This document shows positions 1 through 10,782 of a stretch of DNA of 64,000 bases, piece by piece (positions within the stretch are counted from its first letter, which is position 1; each line of letters begins with the position of its first letter). Under the pieces are notes generated by a model. The model saw only the letters and a list, made by a program, of their open reading frames with translations. It ran no database searches and was not told where the DNA came from. Source of the DNA: Pseudomonas sp. NKUCC02_KPG (GTDB lineage Bacteria > Pseudomonadota > Gammaproteobacteria > Pseudomonadales > Pseudomonadaceae); the NCBI RefSeq assembly GCF_019345465.1, contig NZ_JAHKRC010000001.1:186001-250000 (forward strand), given 5' to 3'. A program made the position numbers and the translations under genes.

Positions 1-2
1 AA

Positions 3-2225
3 GACCTGGAACCGTTCTTTCCGCAAGGCATGAAAGTCGTTTACCCGTATGACACCACTCCAGTGGTCTCCGCATCGATCAAGGGCGTTGTTGAAACCCT
101 GGTTGAAGCCGTCGTACTGGTGTTCCTGGTGATGTTCCTGTTCCTGCAAAACTTCCGCGCCACCATCATCACCACGATGACGGTGCCCGTTGTATTGCTC
201 GGTACGTTCGGCATCCTGGCCGCTGCAGGTTTCAGCATCAACACCCTGACCATGTTCGGCATGGTCCTGGCCATCGGCTTGCTGGTGGACGATGCGATTG
301 TGGTGGTGGAAAACGTCGAGCGGGTAATGGCCGAAGAAGGCCTGCCGCCCAAGGAAGCCACCAAGAAATCCATGGAGCAAATCCAGGGTGCCCTGGTGGG
401 TATCGCTCTGGTGCTGTCGGCGGTACTGCTGCCAATGGCCTTCTTCAGCGGCTCCACCGGTGTGATTTACAGACAGTTCTCGATCACGATCGTTTCGGCG
501 ATGGGCCTGTCGGTGCTGGTTGCATTGATCTTCACCCCGGCGCTGTGCGCCACCATGCTCAAGCCTATCCAGAAGGGTGATCACGGTGAGAACAAGCGCG
601 GATTCTTCGGCTGGTTCAACCGCACTTTCGACAGTGGCGTCAAACGCTACGAGAAAGGTGTAGGCAGCATCCTGCGCCACAAGGCTCCGTACCTGCTGGC
701 TTACGTACTGATCGTGGTCGGCATGGTGTTCCTGTTTACCCGTATTCCTACTTCATTCCTTCCGGAAGAAGACCAGGGCGTACTGTTTGCACAGGTACAA
801 ACCCCCGCGGGCACCACGGCAGAACGCACTCAGGATGTGATCGACAGGATGCGTGAGTACCTGTTGAAAGACGAGTCGGGAGCGGTGTCTTCCGTGTTCA
901 CCGTAAACGGCTTCAACTTCGCCGGTCGCGGTCAAAGCTCGGGCCTTGCGTTCATCATGCTCAAGCCCTGGGGCGAGCGAGATGCGGACAACAGCGTGTT
1001 TGCACTGGCTGCCCGTGCTCAGGCGCACTTCTCTACCTTCCGCGACGCAATGGTGTTCGCCTTTGCTCCGCCGGCAGTTATGGAATTGGGTAACGCCACC
1101 GGTTTTGACGTTTACCTGCAAGACCGCTCCGGTATCGGTCACGAGAAGCTGATGGCCGCCCGTAACCAGTTCCTGGGGATGGCTGCACAAAGCAAGATCC
1201 TGGCAGGCGTACGTCCAAACGGCTTGAACGATGAGCCGCAGTACCAACTGGAAATCGACGATGAAGCCGCACGCGCCCTGGGCGTCGAGCTGAGTGACAT
1301 CAACAACACGCTCTCGATCGGCCTGGGTGCCAGCTACGTCAACGACTTCATCGACCACGGCCGTGTGAAGAAGGTGTTCCTGCAAGGTGCCGCGGACTCG
1401 CGGATGAACCCGGAAGACCTGAAGAAGTGGTTCGTGCGTAACAGTGAAGGGACCATGGTGCCGTTCTCGGCATTCGCCAAAGGCAAATGGATCTACGGTC
1501 CTCCGAAGCTGTCGCGCTATAACGGCGTAGAAGCGATGGAAATCCTCGGTTCTCCGGCTCCTGGCTACAGCAGCGGTCAAGCCATGGCCGAAGTCGAAGC
1601 CCTGGCGAAAAAACTGCCGCCAGGTGTTGGTATTTCCTGGACGGGGCTGTCATTTGAGGAACGTCTGTCAGGTTCGCAAGCACCTGCCCTGTACGCAATC
1701 TCCTTGCTGATGGTGTTCTTGTGCCTTGCCGCACTGTACGAAAGCTGGTCGATCCCGATTGCAGTCATGCTCGTTGTGCCTCTGGGGATTATCGGGGCAC
1801 TGATGGCGACCAGCCTGCGAGGGTTGTCCAACGACGTGTACTTCCAGGTGGGCTTGCTCACGACCATCGGTCTGGCATCGAAAAACGCCATTCTGATCGT
1901 CGAGTTTGCCAAGGAACTGCATGAACAAGGACGAACATTGACGGAGGCTGCGATCGAAGCGTGCCGCATGCGTCTGCGTCCGATCATCATGACCTCGCTG
2001 GCGTTTGTACTGGGTGTGATCCCCCTGGCCATTTCCACGGGCGCAGGTTCGGGCAGCCAGCACGCTATTGGTACCGGTGTTATCGGTGGCATGATCACCG
2101 CTACCGTGCTGGCCGTGTTCTGGGTACCGCTGTTCTTTGTGGCCGTATCGTCCATTGGCAGCAAAAAAGAGTCGAAGACGAAAGTGGATCTGACTAAAAC
2201 TCCAAACCAAGAGGCTGGCCAATGA
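3..2225 (+). CDS. ttgB: RND efflux pump inner-membrane transporter (MexB/TtgB/EmhB family), 5' end cut
   Basis: This is a proton-driven tripartite efflux pump subunit that exports drugs and solvents from the inner membrane. The reading frame is open from base 3, so the start lies upstream; 740 residues are visible of the roughly 1,050 usual in the family, and about the first 300 are missing. The visible part begins in the first porter domain, in a segment resembling [19 protein letters not shown] of MexB. It continues through TM2-TM6, including the proton-relay Asp pair in [13 protein letters not shown], then the second porter/docking domain and TM7-TM12. The next gene overlaps by 4 nt (ATGA), as in mexAB-oprM-type operons. 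Orthology within MexB/TtgB/EmhB is inferred; the symbol is the P. putida name and emhB would be equally apt. Confidence 0.93.
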   Translation, partial: DLEPFFPQGMKVVYPYDTTPVVSASIKGVVETLVEAVVLVFLVMFLFLQNFRATIITTMTVPVVLLGTFGILAAAGFSINTLTMFGMVLAIGLLVDDAIVVVENVERVMAEEGLPPKEATKKSMEQIQGALVGIALVLSAVLLPMAFFSGSTGVIYRQFSITIVSAMGLSVLVALIFTPALCATMLKPIQKGDHGENKRGFFGWFNRTFDSGVKRYEKGVGSILRHKAPYLLAYVLIVVGMVFLFTRIPTSFLPEEDQGVLFAQVQTPAGTTAERTQDVIDRMREYLLKDESGAVSSVFTVNGFNFAGRGQSSGLAFIMLKPWGERDADNSVFALAARAQAHFSTFRDAMVFAFAPPAVMELGNATGFDVYLQDRSGIGHEKLMAARNQFLGMAAQSKILAGVRPNGLNDEPQYQLEIDDEAARALGVELSDINNTLSIGLGASYVNDFIDHGRVKKVFLQGAADSRMNPEDLKKWFVRNSEGTMVPFSAFAKGKWIYGPPKLSRYNGVEAMEILGSPAPGYSSGQAMAEVEALAKKLPPGVGISWTGLSFEERLSGSQAPALYAISLLMVFLCLAALYESWSIPIAVMLVVPLGIIGALMATSLRGLSNDVYFQVGLLTTIGLASKNAILIVEFAKELHEQGRTLTEAAIEACRMRLRPIIMTSLAFVLGVIPLAISTGAGSGSQHAIGTGVIGGMITATVLAVFWVPLFFVAVSSIGSKKESKTKVDLTKTPNQEAGQ

Positions 2226-3673
2226 GCAAGTCGCTTCTCGCAGTAGCTGTCGCAGCGTTCACGCTGGGCGGCTGCTCGCTGATCCCCGACTACCAGCGCC
2301 CTGAAGCGCCGGTAGCGGCGCAATACCCGCAAGGCCCGGCCTACTCGCCAACCGAGGCGGCCAACAAGGCCGCTGCAGAACAAGGCTGGCGTCAGTTTTT
2401 CCATGACCCGGCACTGCAGCAACTGATTCAAACCGCGCTGGTGAACAACCGCGACCTGCGGGTCGCGGCGCTGAACATTGACGCCTATGCCGCGCAGTAC
2501 CGCATTCAACGAGCCGATCTGTTCCCGGCCGTCTCGGCCACTGCCAGCGGCAGCCGCCAGCGCACTCCGGCGCGCATGTCGCAAACCGGCGAATCGGGGA
2601 TCACCAGCAGTTATTCGGCGACCCTTGGGGTCAGCGCATATGAGCTGGACTTGTTCGGACGGGTTCGCAGCCTGAGCGATCAGGCTCTGCAGAACTACTT
2701 TGCAACCGAAGAAGCCCGACGCAGCACCCAGATCAGTCTGGTCGCCAGTGTCGCCAATGCCTACCTGACCTGGCAGGCTGACAAAGAGCTGCTGAAACTG
2801 ACCGAAGACACGCTCAAGACGTTCGATGAGAGCTACAAGCTCACCTTGCGCAGCAATGAAGTGGGTGTGGCCTCGGCGCTGGATGTGAGCCAGTCCCGTA
2901 CCTCGGTGGAAAACGCCAAGGTCCAGCTGGCCAGGTACACCCGTCAGGTGGCTCAGGATCAGAACAGCCTGGCACTGCTGCTTGGCACCACCATCCCGGA
3001 CAACCTGCCGGCCGCCAAGCCGCTGGCAGCCGACCTGTTGAGCGAAGTACCTGCTGGCTTGCCATCAGACTTGCTGCAGCGTCGTCCGGACATCCTCGAA
3101 GCCGAGCACAAGCTGTTGGCGGCCAACGCCAACATCGGCGCGGCACGGGCTGCGTTCTTCCCCAGCATCAGCCTCACGGCCAATGCCGGGACCTTGAGCC
3201 CTGACCTGTCGGGGCTGTTCAAGGGTGGTTCGGGCACCTGGCTGTTTTCGCCGCAGATCAACCTGCCGATCTTTAACGCAGGGGCTTTGCGCGCCAGCCT
3301 GGACTACTCGAAGATCCAGAAGGAAATCACCGTTTCTCAGTATGAGAAAACGATCCAGACCGCCTTCCAGGAAGTCTCTGACGGCCTGGCTGCGCGTCAG
3401 ACCTACAACCAGCAGTTGCAGGCACAAACCGATTTCGTCAACGCCAACCAGGATTACTACCGGTTAGCCGAACGTCGTTATCGGATTGGGATCGACAGCA
3501 ACCTGACGTTCCTTGATGCCCAGCGCTCGTTGTTCAGCGCCCAGCAATCACTGATCACCGATCGTCTTTCGCAGCTGACCAGTGAAGTCACGCTGTACAA
3601 GGCATTGGGTGGCGGCTGGTTCGAACAGACCGGGCAAGACCGCCCTGTTTCGGATCAACCACCGAAGGCTTGA
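2222..3673 (+). CDS. ttgC: Outer-membrane efflux channel lipoprotein (OprM/TtgC/EmhC family)
   Basis: This is the outer-membrane exit duct of the RND pump encoded just upstream. It has 483 residues with a short lipoprotein signal peptide and lipobox LGGCS, so Cys18 would be lipidated. Two TolC-type repeats follow, with the familiar [20 protein letters not shown] and [20 protein letters not shown] segments; length is normal for OprM. The start ATG overlaps the stop of the transporter gene (ATGA), so translation is probably coupled. A strong terminator follows. Family assignment is secure; the exact ortholog name (ttgC, emhC or oprM) is by resemblance. Confidence 0.94.
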   Translation: MSKSLLAVAVAAFTLGGCSLIPDYQRPEAPVAAQYPQGPAYSPTEAANKAAAEQGWRQFFHDPALQQLIQTALVNNRDLRVAALNIDAYAAQYRIQRADLFPAVSATASGSRQRTPARMSQTGESGITSSYSATLGVSAYELDLFGRVRSLSDQALQNYFATEEARRSTQISLVASVANAYLTWQADKELLKLTEDTLKTFDESYKLTLRSNEVGVASALDVSQSRTSVENAKVQLARYTRQVAQDQNSLALLLGTTIPDNLPAAKPLAADLLSEVPAGLPSDLLQRRPDILEAEHKLLAANANIGAARAAFFPSISLTANAGTLSPDLSGLFKGGSGTWLFSPQINLPIFNAGALRASLDYSKIQKEITVSQYEKTIQTAFQEVSDGLAARQTYNQQLQAQTDFVNANQDYYRLAERRYRIGIDSNLTFLDAQRSLFSAQQSLITDRLSQLTSEVTLYKALGGGWFEQTGQDRPVSDQPPKA

Positions 3674-3685
3674 TGCGTAACGGTT

Positions 3686-3721
3686 AAACAACAAACCCGC
3701 CAATAGGCGGGTTTGTTGTTT
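3686..3721 (+). terminator. Rho-independent terminator after the efflux operon
   Basis: A perfect 16-bp stem (arms 3686-3701 and 3706-3721, loop AATA) starts 13 nt after the stop codon of the outer-membrane gene. The T-rich descending arm supplies the U tract. Confidence 0.85.
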
Positions 3722-3729
3722 ATGCCCCT

Positions 3730-3815
3730 GTGGGAGCGGGCTTGCTCGCGATGGCATCACCTCGGTTCGCCTGGCAAACCGTGAAGCCTGCAACGCTAGC
3801 AAGCCCGCTCCCCCC
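3730..3815. repeat. REP pair (REPIN), GGGAGCGGGCTTGCTCGCGA family
   Basis: Two inverted copies of a Pseudomonas REP unit lie in the convergent gap between the efflux operon and pcaC: 3730-3751 (GTGGGAGCGGGCTTGCTCGC) and its complement at about 3795-3815. The right copy is slightly degraded. The same family recurs at 20044-20130, 34980-35068 and, as a single unit, 48780-48803. Confidence 0.8.
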
Positions 3816-3823
3816 TGTATCGA

Positions 3824-4216
3824 TTACACCCGCGACTCGACCCCCAATTCATCCCACACCGACTCGGCCAGGTGGAACGTCGCATTGGCCGCCGGAATGC
3901 CGCAGTAGATGGCGCTCTGCATGATCACTTCCTTGATCTCGGCACGGCTCACGCCATTGTTGGCCGCAGCACGCAAATGCAGTTTCAGCTCTTCATTGCG
4001 GTTCATGCCGATCAGCATCGCGATGGTGATCAGGCTGCGGGTATGGCGCGGCAAACCCGGGCGGGTCCAGATGTCACCCCAGGCATGGCGGGTGATCATT
4101 TCCTGGAACTCGCTGTTGAACTCGGTCAGGGCGTTGAGGCTGCGATCGACATGGGCATCACCCAACACTGCCCGGCGTACTTGCATGCCTTCGTCGTAAC
4201 GTTGTTTCTCGTCCAC
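3824..4216 (-). CDS. pcaC: 4-carboxymuconolactone decarboxylase PcaC
   Basis: PcaC decarboxylates gamma-carboxymuconolactone to beta-ketoadipate enol-lactone in the protocatechuate branch of the beta-ketoadipate pathway. The GTG start at 4216 is preceded by AGGAG at a good distance and gives 130 residues, the usual length. An upstream in-frame ATG would add 58 residues that read through pcaD in another frame. The AhpD/CMD-like helical fold is recognisable from the HAWGDIWTRPGL and NNGVSRAEIKEVIMQSAIYC segments. It is the last gene of the minus-strand pca run, 10 nt after pcaD, so almost certainly cotranscribed. Confidence 0.95.
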   Translation of the reverse strand: MDEKQRYDEGMQVRRAVLGDAHVDRSLNALTEFNSEFQEMITRHAWGDIWTRPGLPRHTRSLITIAMLIGMNRNEELKLHLRAAANNGVSRAEIKEVIMQSAIYCGIPAANATFHLAESVWDELGVESRV

Positions 4217-4226
4217 AAAAAGCTCC

Positions 4227-5018
4227 TCAGACCGCTGACAAAAATTGCAGCACGCGCTGGCTGAACGCATCGCCCGCCTGCACGTTGGACAGGTGCGCGG
4301 CATAAAATTCGGCGTACTGCGCGCCTCGCACCTGTTCCTGAATGAAATGGCTGCCCGCAGGCGGCGTGACCGCATCTTCAGTGCCCGCAATCACCAGCAT
4401 GGGCACCTCTATGGCACCCAGTTGATCGCGAAAGTCTGCATCGCGCACAGCGGCACAGTTGGCGGCGTAACCCTGTGGCGAGGTCGCGGCGAGCATGTCG
4501 GTTATACGCTTGGCCTGCCCGGGATTGGCCTGGGCAAAATCAGGGGTAAACCAGCGTGCAATCGAGGCGTCACGCAGCCCGGCCATCGCCTGTGCGCCGT
4601 CTCGCAAGACCATTTCGATTCGCGGGTTCCATACCGAAGGCTCGCCAATTTTGGCAGCGGTGTTGCACACCACCAGCTTGTGCAAACGATTACCGGCATT
4701 GATCCCCAGCCATTGGCCAATCAACCCCCCCATCGACAGCCCGCAAAAGTGCGCCCGTTCGATATGCAGTGCATCCAGCAGTTCCAGAACGTCGCCGCCC
4801 AGTTGCTCGATACTGTAAGGGCCCTCGGTCACCAGAGACTGGCCATGACCACGGGTGTCGTAACGCACTACCTGGAAATGCTCGGCGAATGCCGGAATCT
4901 GCGTATCCCACATCCCCAGATCAGTCCCCAGGGAGTTGGACAACACCAGCACCGGCGCGCCTTGCGGACCGTCCAGCCGGTAGTTGAGTTCACCTTCAGC
5001 GAGTTGTACACGTCCCAC
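4227..5018 (-). CDS. pcaD: 3-oxoadipate enol-lactonase PcaD
   Basis: This alpha/beta-hydrolase converts beta-ketoadipate enol-lactone to beta-ketoadipate. It has 263 residues and starts at a GTG with AAGGAG six to seven bases upstream. The nucleophile elbow GLSMGG (Ser of GxSxG) is visible, as are the late acidic residue in the VIAGTEDAVTP segment and a C-terminal His in AAHLSN. It is a stand-alone enzyme, not the PcaD-PcaC fusion seen in some bacteria. It lies 11 nt after pcaB and 10 nt before pcaC. Confidence 0.95.
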   Translation of the reverse strand: MGRVQLAEGELNYRLDGPQGAPVLVLSNSLGTDLGMWDTQIPAFAEHFQVVRYDTRGHGQSLVTEGPYSIEQLGGDVLELLDALHIERAHFCGLSMGGLIGQWLGINAGNRLHKLVVCNTAAKIGEPSVWNPRIEMVLRDGAQAMAGLRDASIARWFTPDFAQANPGQAKRITDMLAATSPQGYAANCAAVRDADFRDQLGAIEVPMLVIAGTEDAVTPPAGSHFIQEQVRGAQYAEFYAAHLSNVQAGDAFSQRVLQFLSAV

Positions 5019-5029
5019 GAGCTTCTCCT

Positions 5030-6382
5030 TTAGAGGACCAACGCAAAATGTTCAGCCCGCGCACGCTCGACCCACGTCGTCGCCTGGCCAAGGTAATGGG
5101 CCGGATCGAGCAAGCGATCCAGTTCGTCTGCACTCAGGTGTGCGGTGATTAGCGGCTCATCACCCAATACCGCTCGCAAGTGACGCTGTTGGGCCACTGC
5201 ACGCTTGCAACACTGCTCCAGCAGATGGTGCGCCGTTTCGCGCCCTACCCTCTGGGCCAGCACGATGCTCACCGCTTCGGCCAGCACCAGCCCGTGGGTC
5301 AGGTCAAGATTGCGCGCCATGCGCTCGCGGTCCACTTCCAGTCCTTGGGCAATGTTCAAGGACTGTACCAGCGCACCGGACACCACGCAGCAAATTTCAG
5401 GCAGGGTTTCCCACTCGGCATGCCACAGGCCCAGGCTGCGTTCGTGCTCCTGGGGCATGGCGCTGTACAGGATACTGAGCAGCCCCGGCACCCGTGTCGC
5501 GGCACTGATCAACACCGCTGAGCCCACGGGGTTGCGCTTGTGGGGCATGGTTGAAGAACCACCCTTGCCCGGCGCCGACGGCTCAAACACTTCAGCGGCC
5601 TCGGTTTGCATCAGCAGGCTGATATCCCGGCCTATCTTGCCAAGACCACCGGCGATCAAGCCTAGAACCGCACCGAACTCCACCAGACGATCACGCTGGG
5701 TATGCCAGGGTTGCTCAGGCAGGTTGAGCCCCAACTCGTTGGCCAGCGCCTGTGCCACCGGCATCCCCTGATCGCCCAGGGCCGCCAGGGTGCCCGAGGC
5801 GCCACCAAATTGCAGACACAGCAAACGCGGTTTCAGCTCATCAAGGCGTTGGCGGTTGCGGGTAACGGCGCCCAACCAACTGGCGATCTTCATCCCCAGT
5901 GTGACCGGCGTGGCCTGCTGCAGCCATGTACGCCCTGCCAAAGGCGTAGCGACATACCGCTGAGCCTGCTCGGCGAGGATATCCGCCAATTGCGTCAAGT
6001 CGCGCTCGATCAGCCCCAGAGCCGCCCGCAATTGCAGCACCAGGCCGCTGTCCATCACATCCTGGCTGGTGGCGCCCAAGTGCACATAACGCTCGGCCTC
6101 GGGCGCGGTACTGGCAATCTGTTTCCCCAGGGCTTTGACCAGGGGGATCGCCGAATTCCCGGCACTGACGATCGCCAGGCCCAGGGCCTCGAAGTCGTAG
6201 AGTTCAGCGCGACACGCCGCTGTAATCGGCGCGAGCGCAGCGTGAGGAATCACCCCGACCCCGGCCTGCGCCCGGGCCAGGGCCGCTTCGACGTCGAGCA
6301 TGGCCTGGACCCGGCCTTGGTCGCTAAAGACCTCGCCCATGGCCTTGGCCGTAAAGTACGCATCGAAAAGCTGATGACTCAT
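5030..6382 (-). CDS. pcaB: 3-carboxy-cis,cis-muconate cycloisomerase PcaB
   Basis: PcaB closes 3-carboxymuconate to gamma-carboxymuconolactone. The 450-residue protein belongs to the fumarase/aspartase superfamily and carries its signature loop GSSTMPHKRNP. The ATG is preceded by AAGGAAGG. It sits between pcaT and pcaD on the same strand. The ring-opening dioxygenase genes pcaGH, which make its substrate, are not in this window; in pseudomonads they are often unlinked. Confidence 0.96.
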   Translation of the reverse strand: MSHQLFDAYFTAKAMGEVFSDQGRVQAMLDVEAALARAQAGVGVIPHAALAPITAACRAELYDFEALGLAIVSAGNSAIPLVKALGKQIASTAPEAERYVHLGATSQDVMDSGLVLQLRAALGLIERDLTQLADILAEQAQRYVATPLAGRTWLQQATPVTLGMKIASWLGAVTRNRQRLDELKPRLLCLQFGGASGTLAALGDQGMPVAQALANELGLNLPEQPWHTQRDRLVEFGAVLGLIAGGLGKIGRDISLLMQTEAAEVFEPSAPGKGGSSTMPHKRNPVGSAVLISAATRVPGLLSILYSAMPQEHERSLGLWHAEWETLPEICCVVSGALVQSLNIAQGLEVDRERMARNLDLTHGLVLAEAVSIVLAQRVGRETAHHLLEQCCKRAVAQQRHLRAVLGDEPLITAHLSADELDRLLDPAHYLGQATTWVERARAEHFALVL

Positions 6383-6398
6383 AAACCTTCCTTAGAAA

Positions 6399-6422
6399 GC
6401 GCGCGCCACCGATGGCGCGCGC
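6399..6422 (-). terminator. GC-only hairpin in the pcaT-pcaB gap
   Basis: A perfect 10-bp stem (6399-6408 with 6413-6422, loop CCGA) fills the 47-bp space between the pcaT stop and the pcaB start. On the minus strand it is followed only by TTTCT, so it is at best a weak terminator. An mRNA stabiliser or processing site between the two genes is equally plausible. Confidence 0.45.
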
Positions 6423-6429
6423 GGGTACA

Positions 6430-7722
6430 TCACAGATCGTGGTGCAGGTACTTGGGCTGCTTGGGCAAGCGGAAGCTGAACAGGAAAGCAATGGCCATCA
6501 TGACCGTCACATACCAGTAGAAGCTGTTTTCCATGCCCATCGACTTGAGCCCCAACGCCACATATTCCGCCGATCCACCAAAGATCGCGTTGGCCACCGC
6601 ATACGCCAGCCCCACGCCCAACGCACGCACCTGCGGCGGGAACATCTCGGCTTTGACCAGGCCGCTGATCGAGGTGTAGAAGCTGACAATCGCCAGCGCC
6701 AACGTAATCAGCACAAAGGCCAGAAACGGGCTGCTGATGGTTTTCAGGGTCAGCAGGATCGGTACCGTACACAGCGTACCCAACGCACCAAACCAGAGCA
6801 TGTTGTTACGTCGACCGATCTTGTCCGCCAGCATGCCGAACAGCGGCTGCATGCACATATAAAGAAAGAGCGCGCCGGTCATGATGTAACTGGCGGTTTT
6901 GGCATGCATGCCAGCCGTGTTCACCAGGTACTTCTGCATATAGGTAGTAAAGGTGTAGAAAATCAGCGAGCCGCCGGCGGTGTAACCCAGCACGGTAATG
7001 AACGCCGCTTTATGGTCGCGGAACAACGCCCTCACACTGCCAGCATCCTTGTCCTGACGGGTTTCAGCGCTGGTGGTTTCTTTAAGGGTGCGACGCAGCA
7101 TCAACGAAATCAGCGCTGCAATGGCACCGATTACAAACGGTACACGCCAGCCCCAGGCCCGCAGTTCATCTTCTGACAGGAACTGTTGAAGAATCACCAC
7201 GACCAGTACAGCCAGCAACTGGCCGCCGATCAGCGTTACATACTGAAATGAGGCAAAGAAGCCACGCTGGCCCTTGAGCGCCACTTCACTCATATAAGTC
7301 GCCGTGGTCCCGTACTCGCCCCCCACCGACAGCCCCTGAAACAGTCGCGCCATCAACAGCAGGGCCGGCGCCCAGGCCCCGATCGAGGCGTAGGTAGGCA
7401 AACAGGCAATCACCAGCGAGCCGGCGCACATCATCAGCACCGAGATCATCATTGAATTCTTTCGCCCGTGCTTGTCGGCGACCCGGCCAAACAGCCAGCC
7501 GCCGATGGGGCGCATCAGAAAACCGGCCGCAAACACACCGGCGGTGTTGAGCAACTGCACCGTGGGGTCATCTGAAGGGAAAAAAGCAGGCGCAAAGTAA
7601 ATCGCGCAGAAGGCGTAAACGTAAAAGTCGAACCATTCGACAAGGTTGCCGGAAGACGCACCGACAATCGCAAAGATCCTTTTTTTACGTTCCTCTCCTG
7701 TGTAGTGAGTTTCTGTTGTCAT
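6430..7722 (-). CDS. pcaT: MFS dicarboxylate/beta-ketoadipate transporter PcaT-like
   Basis: This is a 430-residue major facilitator with twelve predicted membrane segments, of the metabolite:H+ symporter subfamily. Sugar-porter-like loop motifs are visible ([18 protein letters not shown] after TM2, [13 protein letters not shown] in TM4). It resembles alpha-ketoglutarate permeases and PcaT of P. putida, which imports beta-ketoadipate. Its position between pcaF and pcaB is the PcaT position in P. putida, and this is the main basis for the name. Substrate is inferred, not visible in the sequence. Confidence 0.85.
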   Translation of the reverse strand: MTTETHYTGEERKKRIFAIVGASSGNLVEWFDFYVYAFCAIYFAPAFFPSDDPTVQLLNTAGVFAAGFLMRPIGGWLFGRVADKHGRKNSMMISVLMMCAGSLVIACLPTYASIGAWAPALLLMARLFQGLSVGGEYGTTATYMSEVALKGQRGFFASFQYVTLIGGQLLAVLVVVILQQFLSEDELRAWGWRVPFVIGAIAALISLMLRRTLKETTSAETRQDKDAGSVRALFRDHKAAFITVLGYTAGGSLIFYTFTTYMQKYLVNTAGMHAKTASYIMTGALFLYMCMQPLFGMLADKIGRRNNMLWFGALGTLCTVPILLTLKTISSPFLAFVLITLALAIVSFYTSISGLVKAEMFPPQVRALGVGLAYAVANAIFGGSAEYVALGLKSMGMENSFYWYVTVMMAIAFLFSFRLPKQPKYLHHDL

Positions 7723-7792
7723 GTTTATTTACTCATCAGGTTTTAGTTGCAATCAGACACACCTTGCAACATATAGCGCCGCAACCGCAATA

Positions 7793-7824
7793 AGCCGAAC
7801 GACTGAGGCTGCAGTCGTCCGGCT
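7793..7824 (-). terminator. Hairpin between pcaF and pcaT
   Basis: A 12-bp stem with one mismatch (7793-7804 with 7813-7824) lies 16 nt beyond the pcaF stop, in a 117-bp gap before pcaT. Read on the minus strand the stem is followed by TATTG rather than a run of T, so partial termination or attenuation is more likely than full termination. Confidence 0.5.
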
Positions 7825-7839
7825 TTGACTCCAGCGCTA

Positions 7840-9042
7840 TCAGACCCGTTCTATCGCCAATGCCAGACCTTGCCCAACACCCACGCACATGGTGGCCAGG
7901 CCTTTCTTGCCGCCGGTTTTTTCCAACTGATGCAGGGCGGTCATCACAATTCGTGCCCCGCTCATGCCCAGCGGGTGGCCCAGGGCAATTGCCCCGCCGT
8001 TGGGGTTAACCTGCGGCGCGTCGTCAGCCAGGCCCAATTCCCGCAATACGGCCAGGCCTTGGCTGGCGAACGCTTCGTTGAGTTCGATCACATCAAAATC
8101 GCTGACCGCCAGACCCAGGCGCTCAACCAGCTTGCGTACCGCAGGCACCGGGCCGATGCCCATGACACGCGGCGCCACACCCGCGCTGGCCATGCCCAGG
8201 ACTCGGGCGCGAGCGGTCAGGCCATGACGCTTGACCGCCTCGGCCGACGCCAGAATCAGCGCCGCCGCACCGTCGTTTACCCCAGAGGCATTGCCCGCAG
8301 TGACGGTCTTGTCCGGACCGTTGACCGGCTTGAGTTTGCCCAGTGTTTCGAGGCTGGTATCCGCACGGGGATGTTCATCATGCTCAACGATGGTTTCGCC
8401 CTTTTTATGGGCGATACGTACCGGCACGATTTCTTCGGCGAAGTAACCTGCAGCCTGGGCAGCCGCAGTACGTTGCTGGCTGCGCAGGGCGAAAGCGTCC
8501 TGGTCGGCGCGGGAAATGTTGTACTCGTCGGCCACGTTGTCCGCCGTCTGTGGCATCGGATCGACACCGTACTGGGCTTTCATCAGCGGGTTGATAAAGC
8601 GCCAGCCGATGGTCGTGTCTTCCAGCTTCATGTTGCGCGAGAATGCCGCATCGGCCTTGCCCATCACAAAGGGCGCGCGTGACATGGACTCAACGCCTCC
8701 AGCAATCGCCAGCTCCATTTCACCGCTGGCAATGGCGCGGAACGCCGTACCGATGGCATCCATGCCCGAGGCACACAGGCGGTTGAGCGTCACGCCGGGA
8801 ATGGTTGGCGCCAGCCCGGCCAGCAACGCAGCCATGCGGGCCACGTTGCGATTGTCTTCACCGGCCTGGTTGGCGCAGCCGAAAAACACTTCGTCGACTT
8901 CGTCCCATTTCACGCCAGGGTTGCGCTCGATCAGTGCCTTGATCGGTGCTGCAGCCAGGTCATCCGCACGAACCGTTGCCAGGCCACCGCCAAAACGGCC
9001 AATAGGGGTGCGAATCGCGTCACAGATAAAAACTTCACGCAT
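7840..9042 (-). CDS. pcaF: Beta-ketoadipyl-CoA thiolase PcaF
   Basis: PcaF cleaves beta-ketoadipyl-CoA with CoA to succinyl-CoA and acetyl-CoA, the last step of the pathway. From the ATG at 9042 it has 400 residues, the usual size. The acyl-accepting Cys is in [10 protein letters not shown] near residue 90. The His motif appears as [14 protein letters not shown] and the second Cys in MCVGVGQG near the C terminus. The start overlaps the pcaJ stop by one base (TGATG), so the two are translationally coupled. A GTG one codon further upstream is possible but unnecessary. Confidence 0.96.
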   Translation of the reverse strand: MREVFICDAIRTPIGRFGGGLATVRADDLAAAPIKALIERNPGVKWDEVDEVFFGCANQAGEDNRNVARMAALLAGLAPTIPGVTLNRLCASGMDAIGTAFRAIASGEMELAIAGGVESMSRAPFVMGKADAAFSRNMKLEDTTIGWRFINPLMKAQYGVDPMPQTADNVADEYNISRADQDAFALRSQQRTAAAQAAGYFAEEIVPVRIAHKKGETIVEHDEHPRADTSLETLGKLKPVNGPDKTVTAGNASGVNDGAAALILASAEAVKRHGLTARARVLGMASAGVAPRVMGIGPVPAVRKLVERLGLAVSDFDVIELNEAFASQGLAVLRELGLADDAPQVNPNGGAIALGHPLGMSGARIVMTALHQLEKTGGKKGLATMCVGVGQGLALAIERV

Positions 9043-9821
9043 CACGCTTCTCCCGGTGCCTGGCCGTGGGCCAGTGCAGTGCGCGCTTCCAGATCGCGCA
9101 AGGCTGTCAGCTCCACGTCGGTCGGTGCCGCCGTCTGCTGCACGTTATCGGCAAAGCGAATGGCCCAGCCGGTGGCCGCGATGACTTGCTCGCGGGTCAC
9201 ACCCGGGTGCAGCGCAGTGACCACGAATTCGTTGGTCTGCTCTTCAGGTTCCATGGTGCACAGGTCAGTGATGATCCCGACAGGACCGGCACCTGGCAGG
9301 CCCAGACGCTTGCGCGAGTCGCCGCCTTCGCCATGACCGACCGAGGTGATGAAGTCCAGCTTGTCGACAAATGAACGGGCCGACTGCTTGAGGATAATCA
9401 GCACGCTTTTCGCCGACCCGGCGATTTCCGGCGCACCACCTGCACCTGGAAGGCGCACTTTTGGCTGGTGATAGTCGCCGACCACTGTGGTGTTGATATT
9501 GCCGAAGCGGTCGACCTGGGCCGCGCCCAGAAAGCCCACATCGACCCGGCCGCCTTGCAGCCAGTAACGGAAGATTTCGCTGGTGGATACGACCGTGTCG
9601 GCGGTTTCAGCCAGTTCACCGTCACCAATCGACAGCGGCAATACATCCGGTTTGGCACCAATCGGGCCGGATTCGTAGATCAGCACCACATCAGGCGATG
9701 AAGTCAGGCGTGCCAGGTTGGCCGCCTTGGAAGGCAGGCCGATCCCGACAAAACACACAGAACCGTTTTTCAAGCGGCGAGCGGCGGCGACGGTCATCAT
9801 TTCGTTGGTGGAGTAAGTCAT
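9042..9821 (-). CDS. pcaJ: 3-oxoadipate CoA-transferase subunit B PcaJ
   Basis: This is the beta subunit of the succinyl-CoA:3-ketoacid transferase that activates beta-ketoadipate. It has 259 residues from the ATG at 9821. The catalytic glutamate region of class I CoA transferases is seen as LIYESGPIGAKP. Its start overlaps the pcaI stop by one base (TAATG) and its stop overlaps the pcaF start, so pcaI-pcaJ-pcaF form one tightly coupled unit. Upstream in-frame ATG codons lie inside pcaI and are rejected. Confidence 0.96.
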   Translation of the reverse strand: MTYSTNEMMTVAAARRLKNGSVCFVGIGLPSKAANLARLTSSPDVVLIYESGPIGAKPDVLPLSIGDGELAETADTVVSTSEIFRYWLQGGRVDVGFLGAAQVDRFGNINTTVVGDYHQPKVRLPGAGGAPEIAGSAKSVLIILKQSARSFVDKLDFITSVGHGEGGDSRKRLGLPGAGPVGIITDLCTMEPEEQTNEFVVTALHPGVTREQVIAATGWAIRFADNVQQTAAPTDVELTALRDLEARTALAHGQAPGEA

Positions 9822-10678
9822 TATTTTGCCTCCGAAGCGCGGGCCAGCTTGGCCTGGAACTCGCTGAAATTCGCAGTGCCGTGGATGTATTCGTTGATCC
9901 AGGCCGTAAAGGTCTCGCGGTCGCGGGCGATAGGGTCCCACGCCTGATAGAAACGGTTATCGCGCTCGGTGTAGCCGTGAGCGTAGGAAGGATGCGCGCC
10001 ACCCGGTACATGGCATACAGCGCTAAGTGCCCAGGTTGGCAATACGCAGGCGTTCATCGGGGCTTGCAGGTCATCAACGATTTCTTCAACCGTGACGATG
10101 CAGCGCTTGGCCGCCAACGCCGCTTCTTTCTGTACACCCAAAATGCCCCACAGCAGCACGTTGCCTTTGCGGTCAGCCTTTTGCGCATGAATCACCGTCA
10201 CGTCCGGGCGTACCGCCGGCACAGCGGCCAGGACTTCACCCGTAAACGGGCAAGTCACTGTCTTGATCAGCGGGTTGACCTTGGGCAGATCAGAACCGGC
10301 GTAGGCGCGCAGCACGGCGAACGGCAGGCCCGAGGCACCCGCCACGTAGGCGTTGGCCAGGTCGGCATGGCTGTGCTCTTCGATTTCCAGCGGCTGCGGC
10401 CACTGCTTTTCAACGGCATCGCGCAGACGGTGCAGCGAACCAACGCCCGGATTACCACCCCAGGAAAAGATCAATTTTCGTGCACAACCGGCGCCGATCA
10501 ACTGGTCGTAGACCAGGTCAGGTGTCATCCGCACCAGGGTCAGGTCTTTCTTGCCCTGGCGGATGATTTCATGACCCGCTGCAGTCGGGATCAGGTGGGT
10601 GAAACCTTCAAGGGCAACGGTGTCGCCATCGCTCACAAATTGTTTCACCGCGTCGTGTAAGGAAATTATCTCTGCCAT
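9821..10678 (-). CDS. pcaI: 3-oxoadipate CoA-transferase subunit A PcaI
   Basis: This is the alpha subunit of the 3-oxoadipate:succinyl-CoA transferase. It has 285 residues starting MAEIISLHDAVK, with the CoA-transferase family I glycine-rich N-terminal region (DGDTVALEGFTHLIPTAAG). The ATG at 10678 has GGGAG about ten bases upstream. It is the first gene of the pcaIJF block. It has its own promoter region with two PcaR-type operator cores at 10783-10810, separated from the upstream pcaK gene by 156 bp. Confidence 0.96.
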   Translation of the reverse strand: MAEIISLHDAVKQFVSDGDTVALEGFTHLIPTAAGHEIIRQGKKDLTLVRMTPDLVYDQLIGAGCARKLIFSWGGNPGVGSLHRLRDAVEKQWPQPLEIEEHSHADLANAYVAGASGLPFAVLRAYAGSDLPKVNPLIKTVTCPFTGEVLAAVPAVRPDVTVIHAQKADRKGNVLLWGILGVQKEAALAAKRCIVTVEEIVDDLQAPMNACVLPTWALSAVCHVPGGAHPSYAHGYTERDNRFYQAWDPIARDRETFTAWINEYIHGTANFSEFQAKLARASEAK

Positions 10679-10782
10679 CTGGGGTAGCTCCCGTTTTTTG
10701 TAAGCCACTGCGGTTGTAGAAGGTGCGCCAGCGCGACACCGGATGTTCAGCAGATTAAGCCGCAGCTTTCGCCCAAACAATC

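Noticed and set aside
753..1580. Long open frame on the minus strand across the RND gene
   Set aside because: It is a shadow of a well-supported coding gene; composition and lack of family motifs argue against translation.
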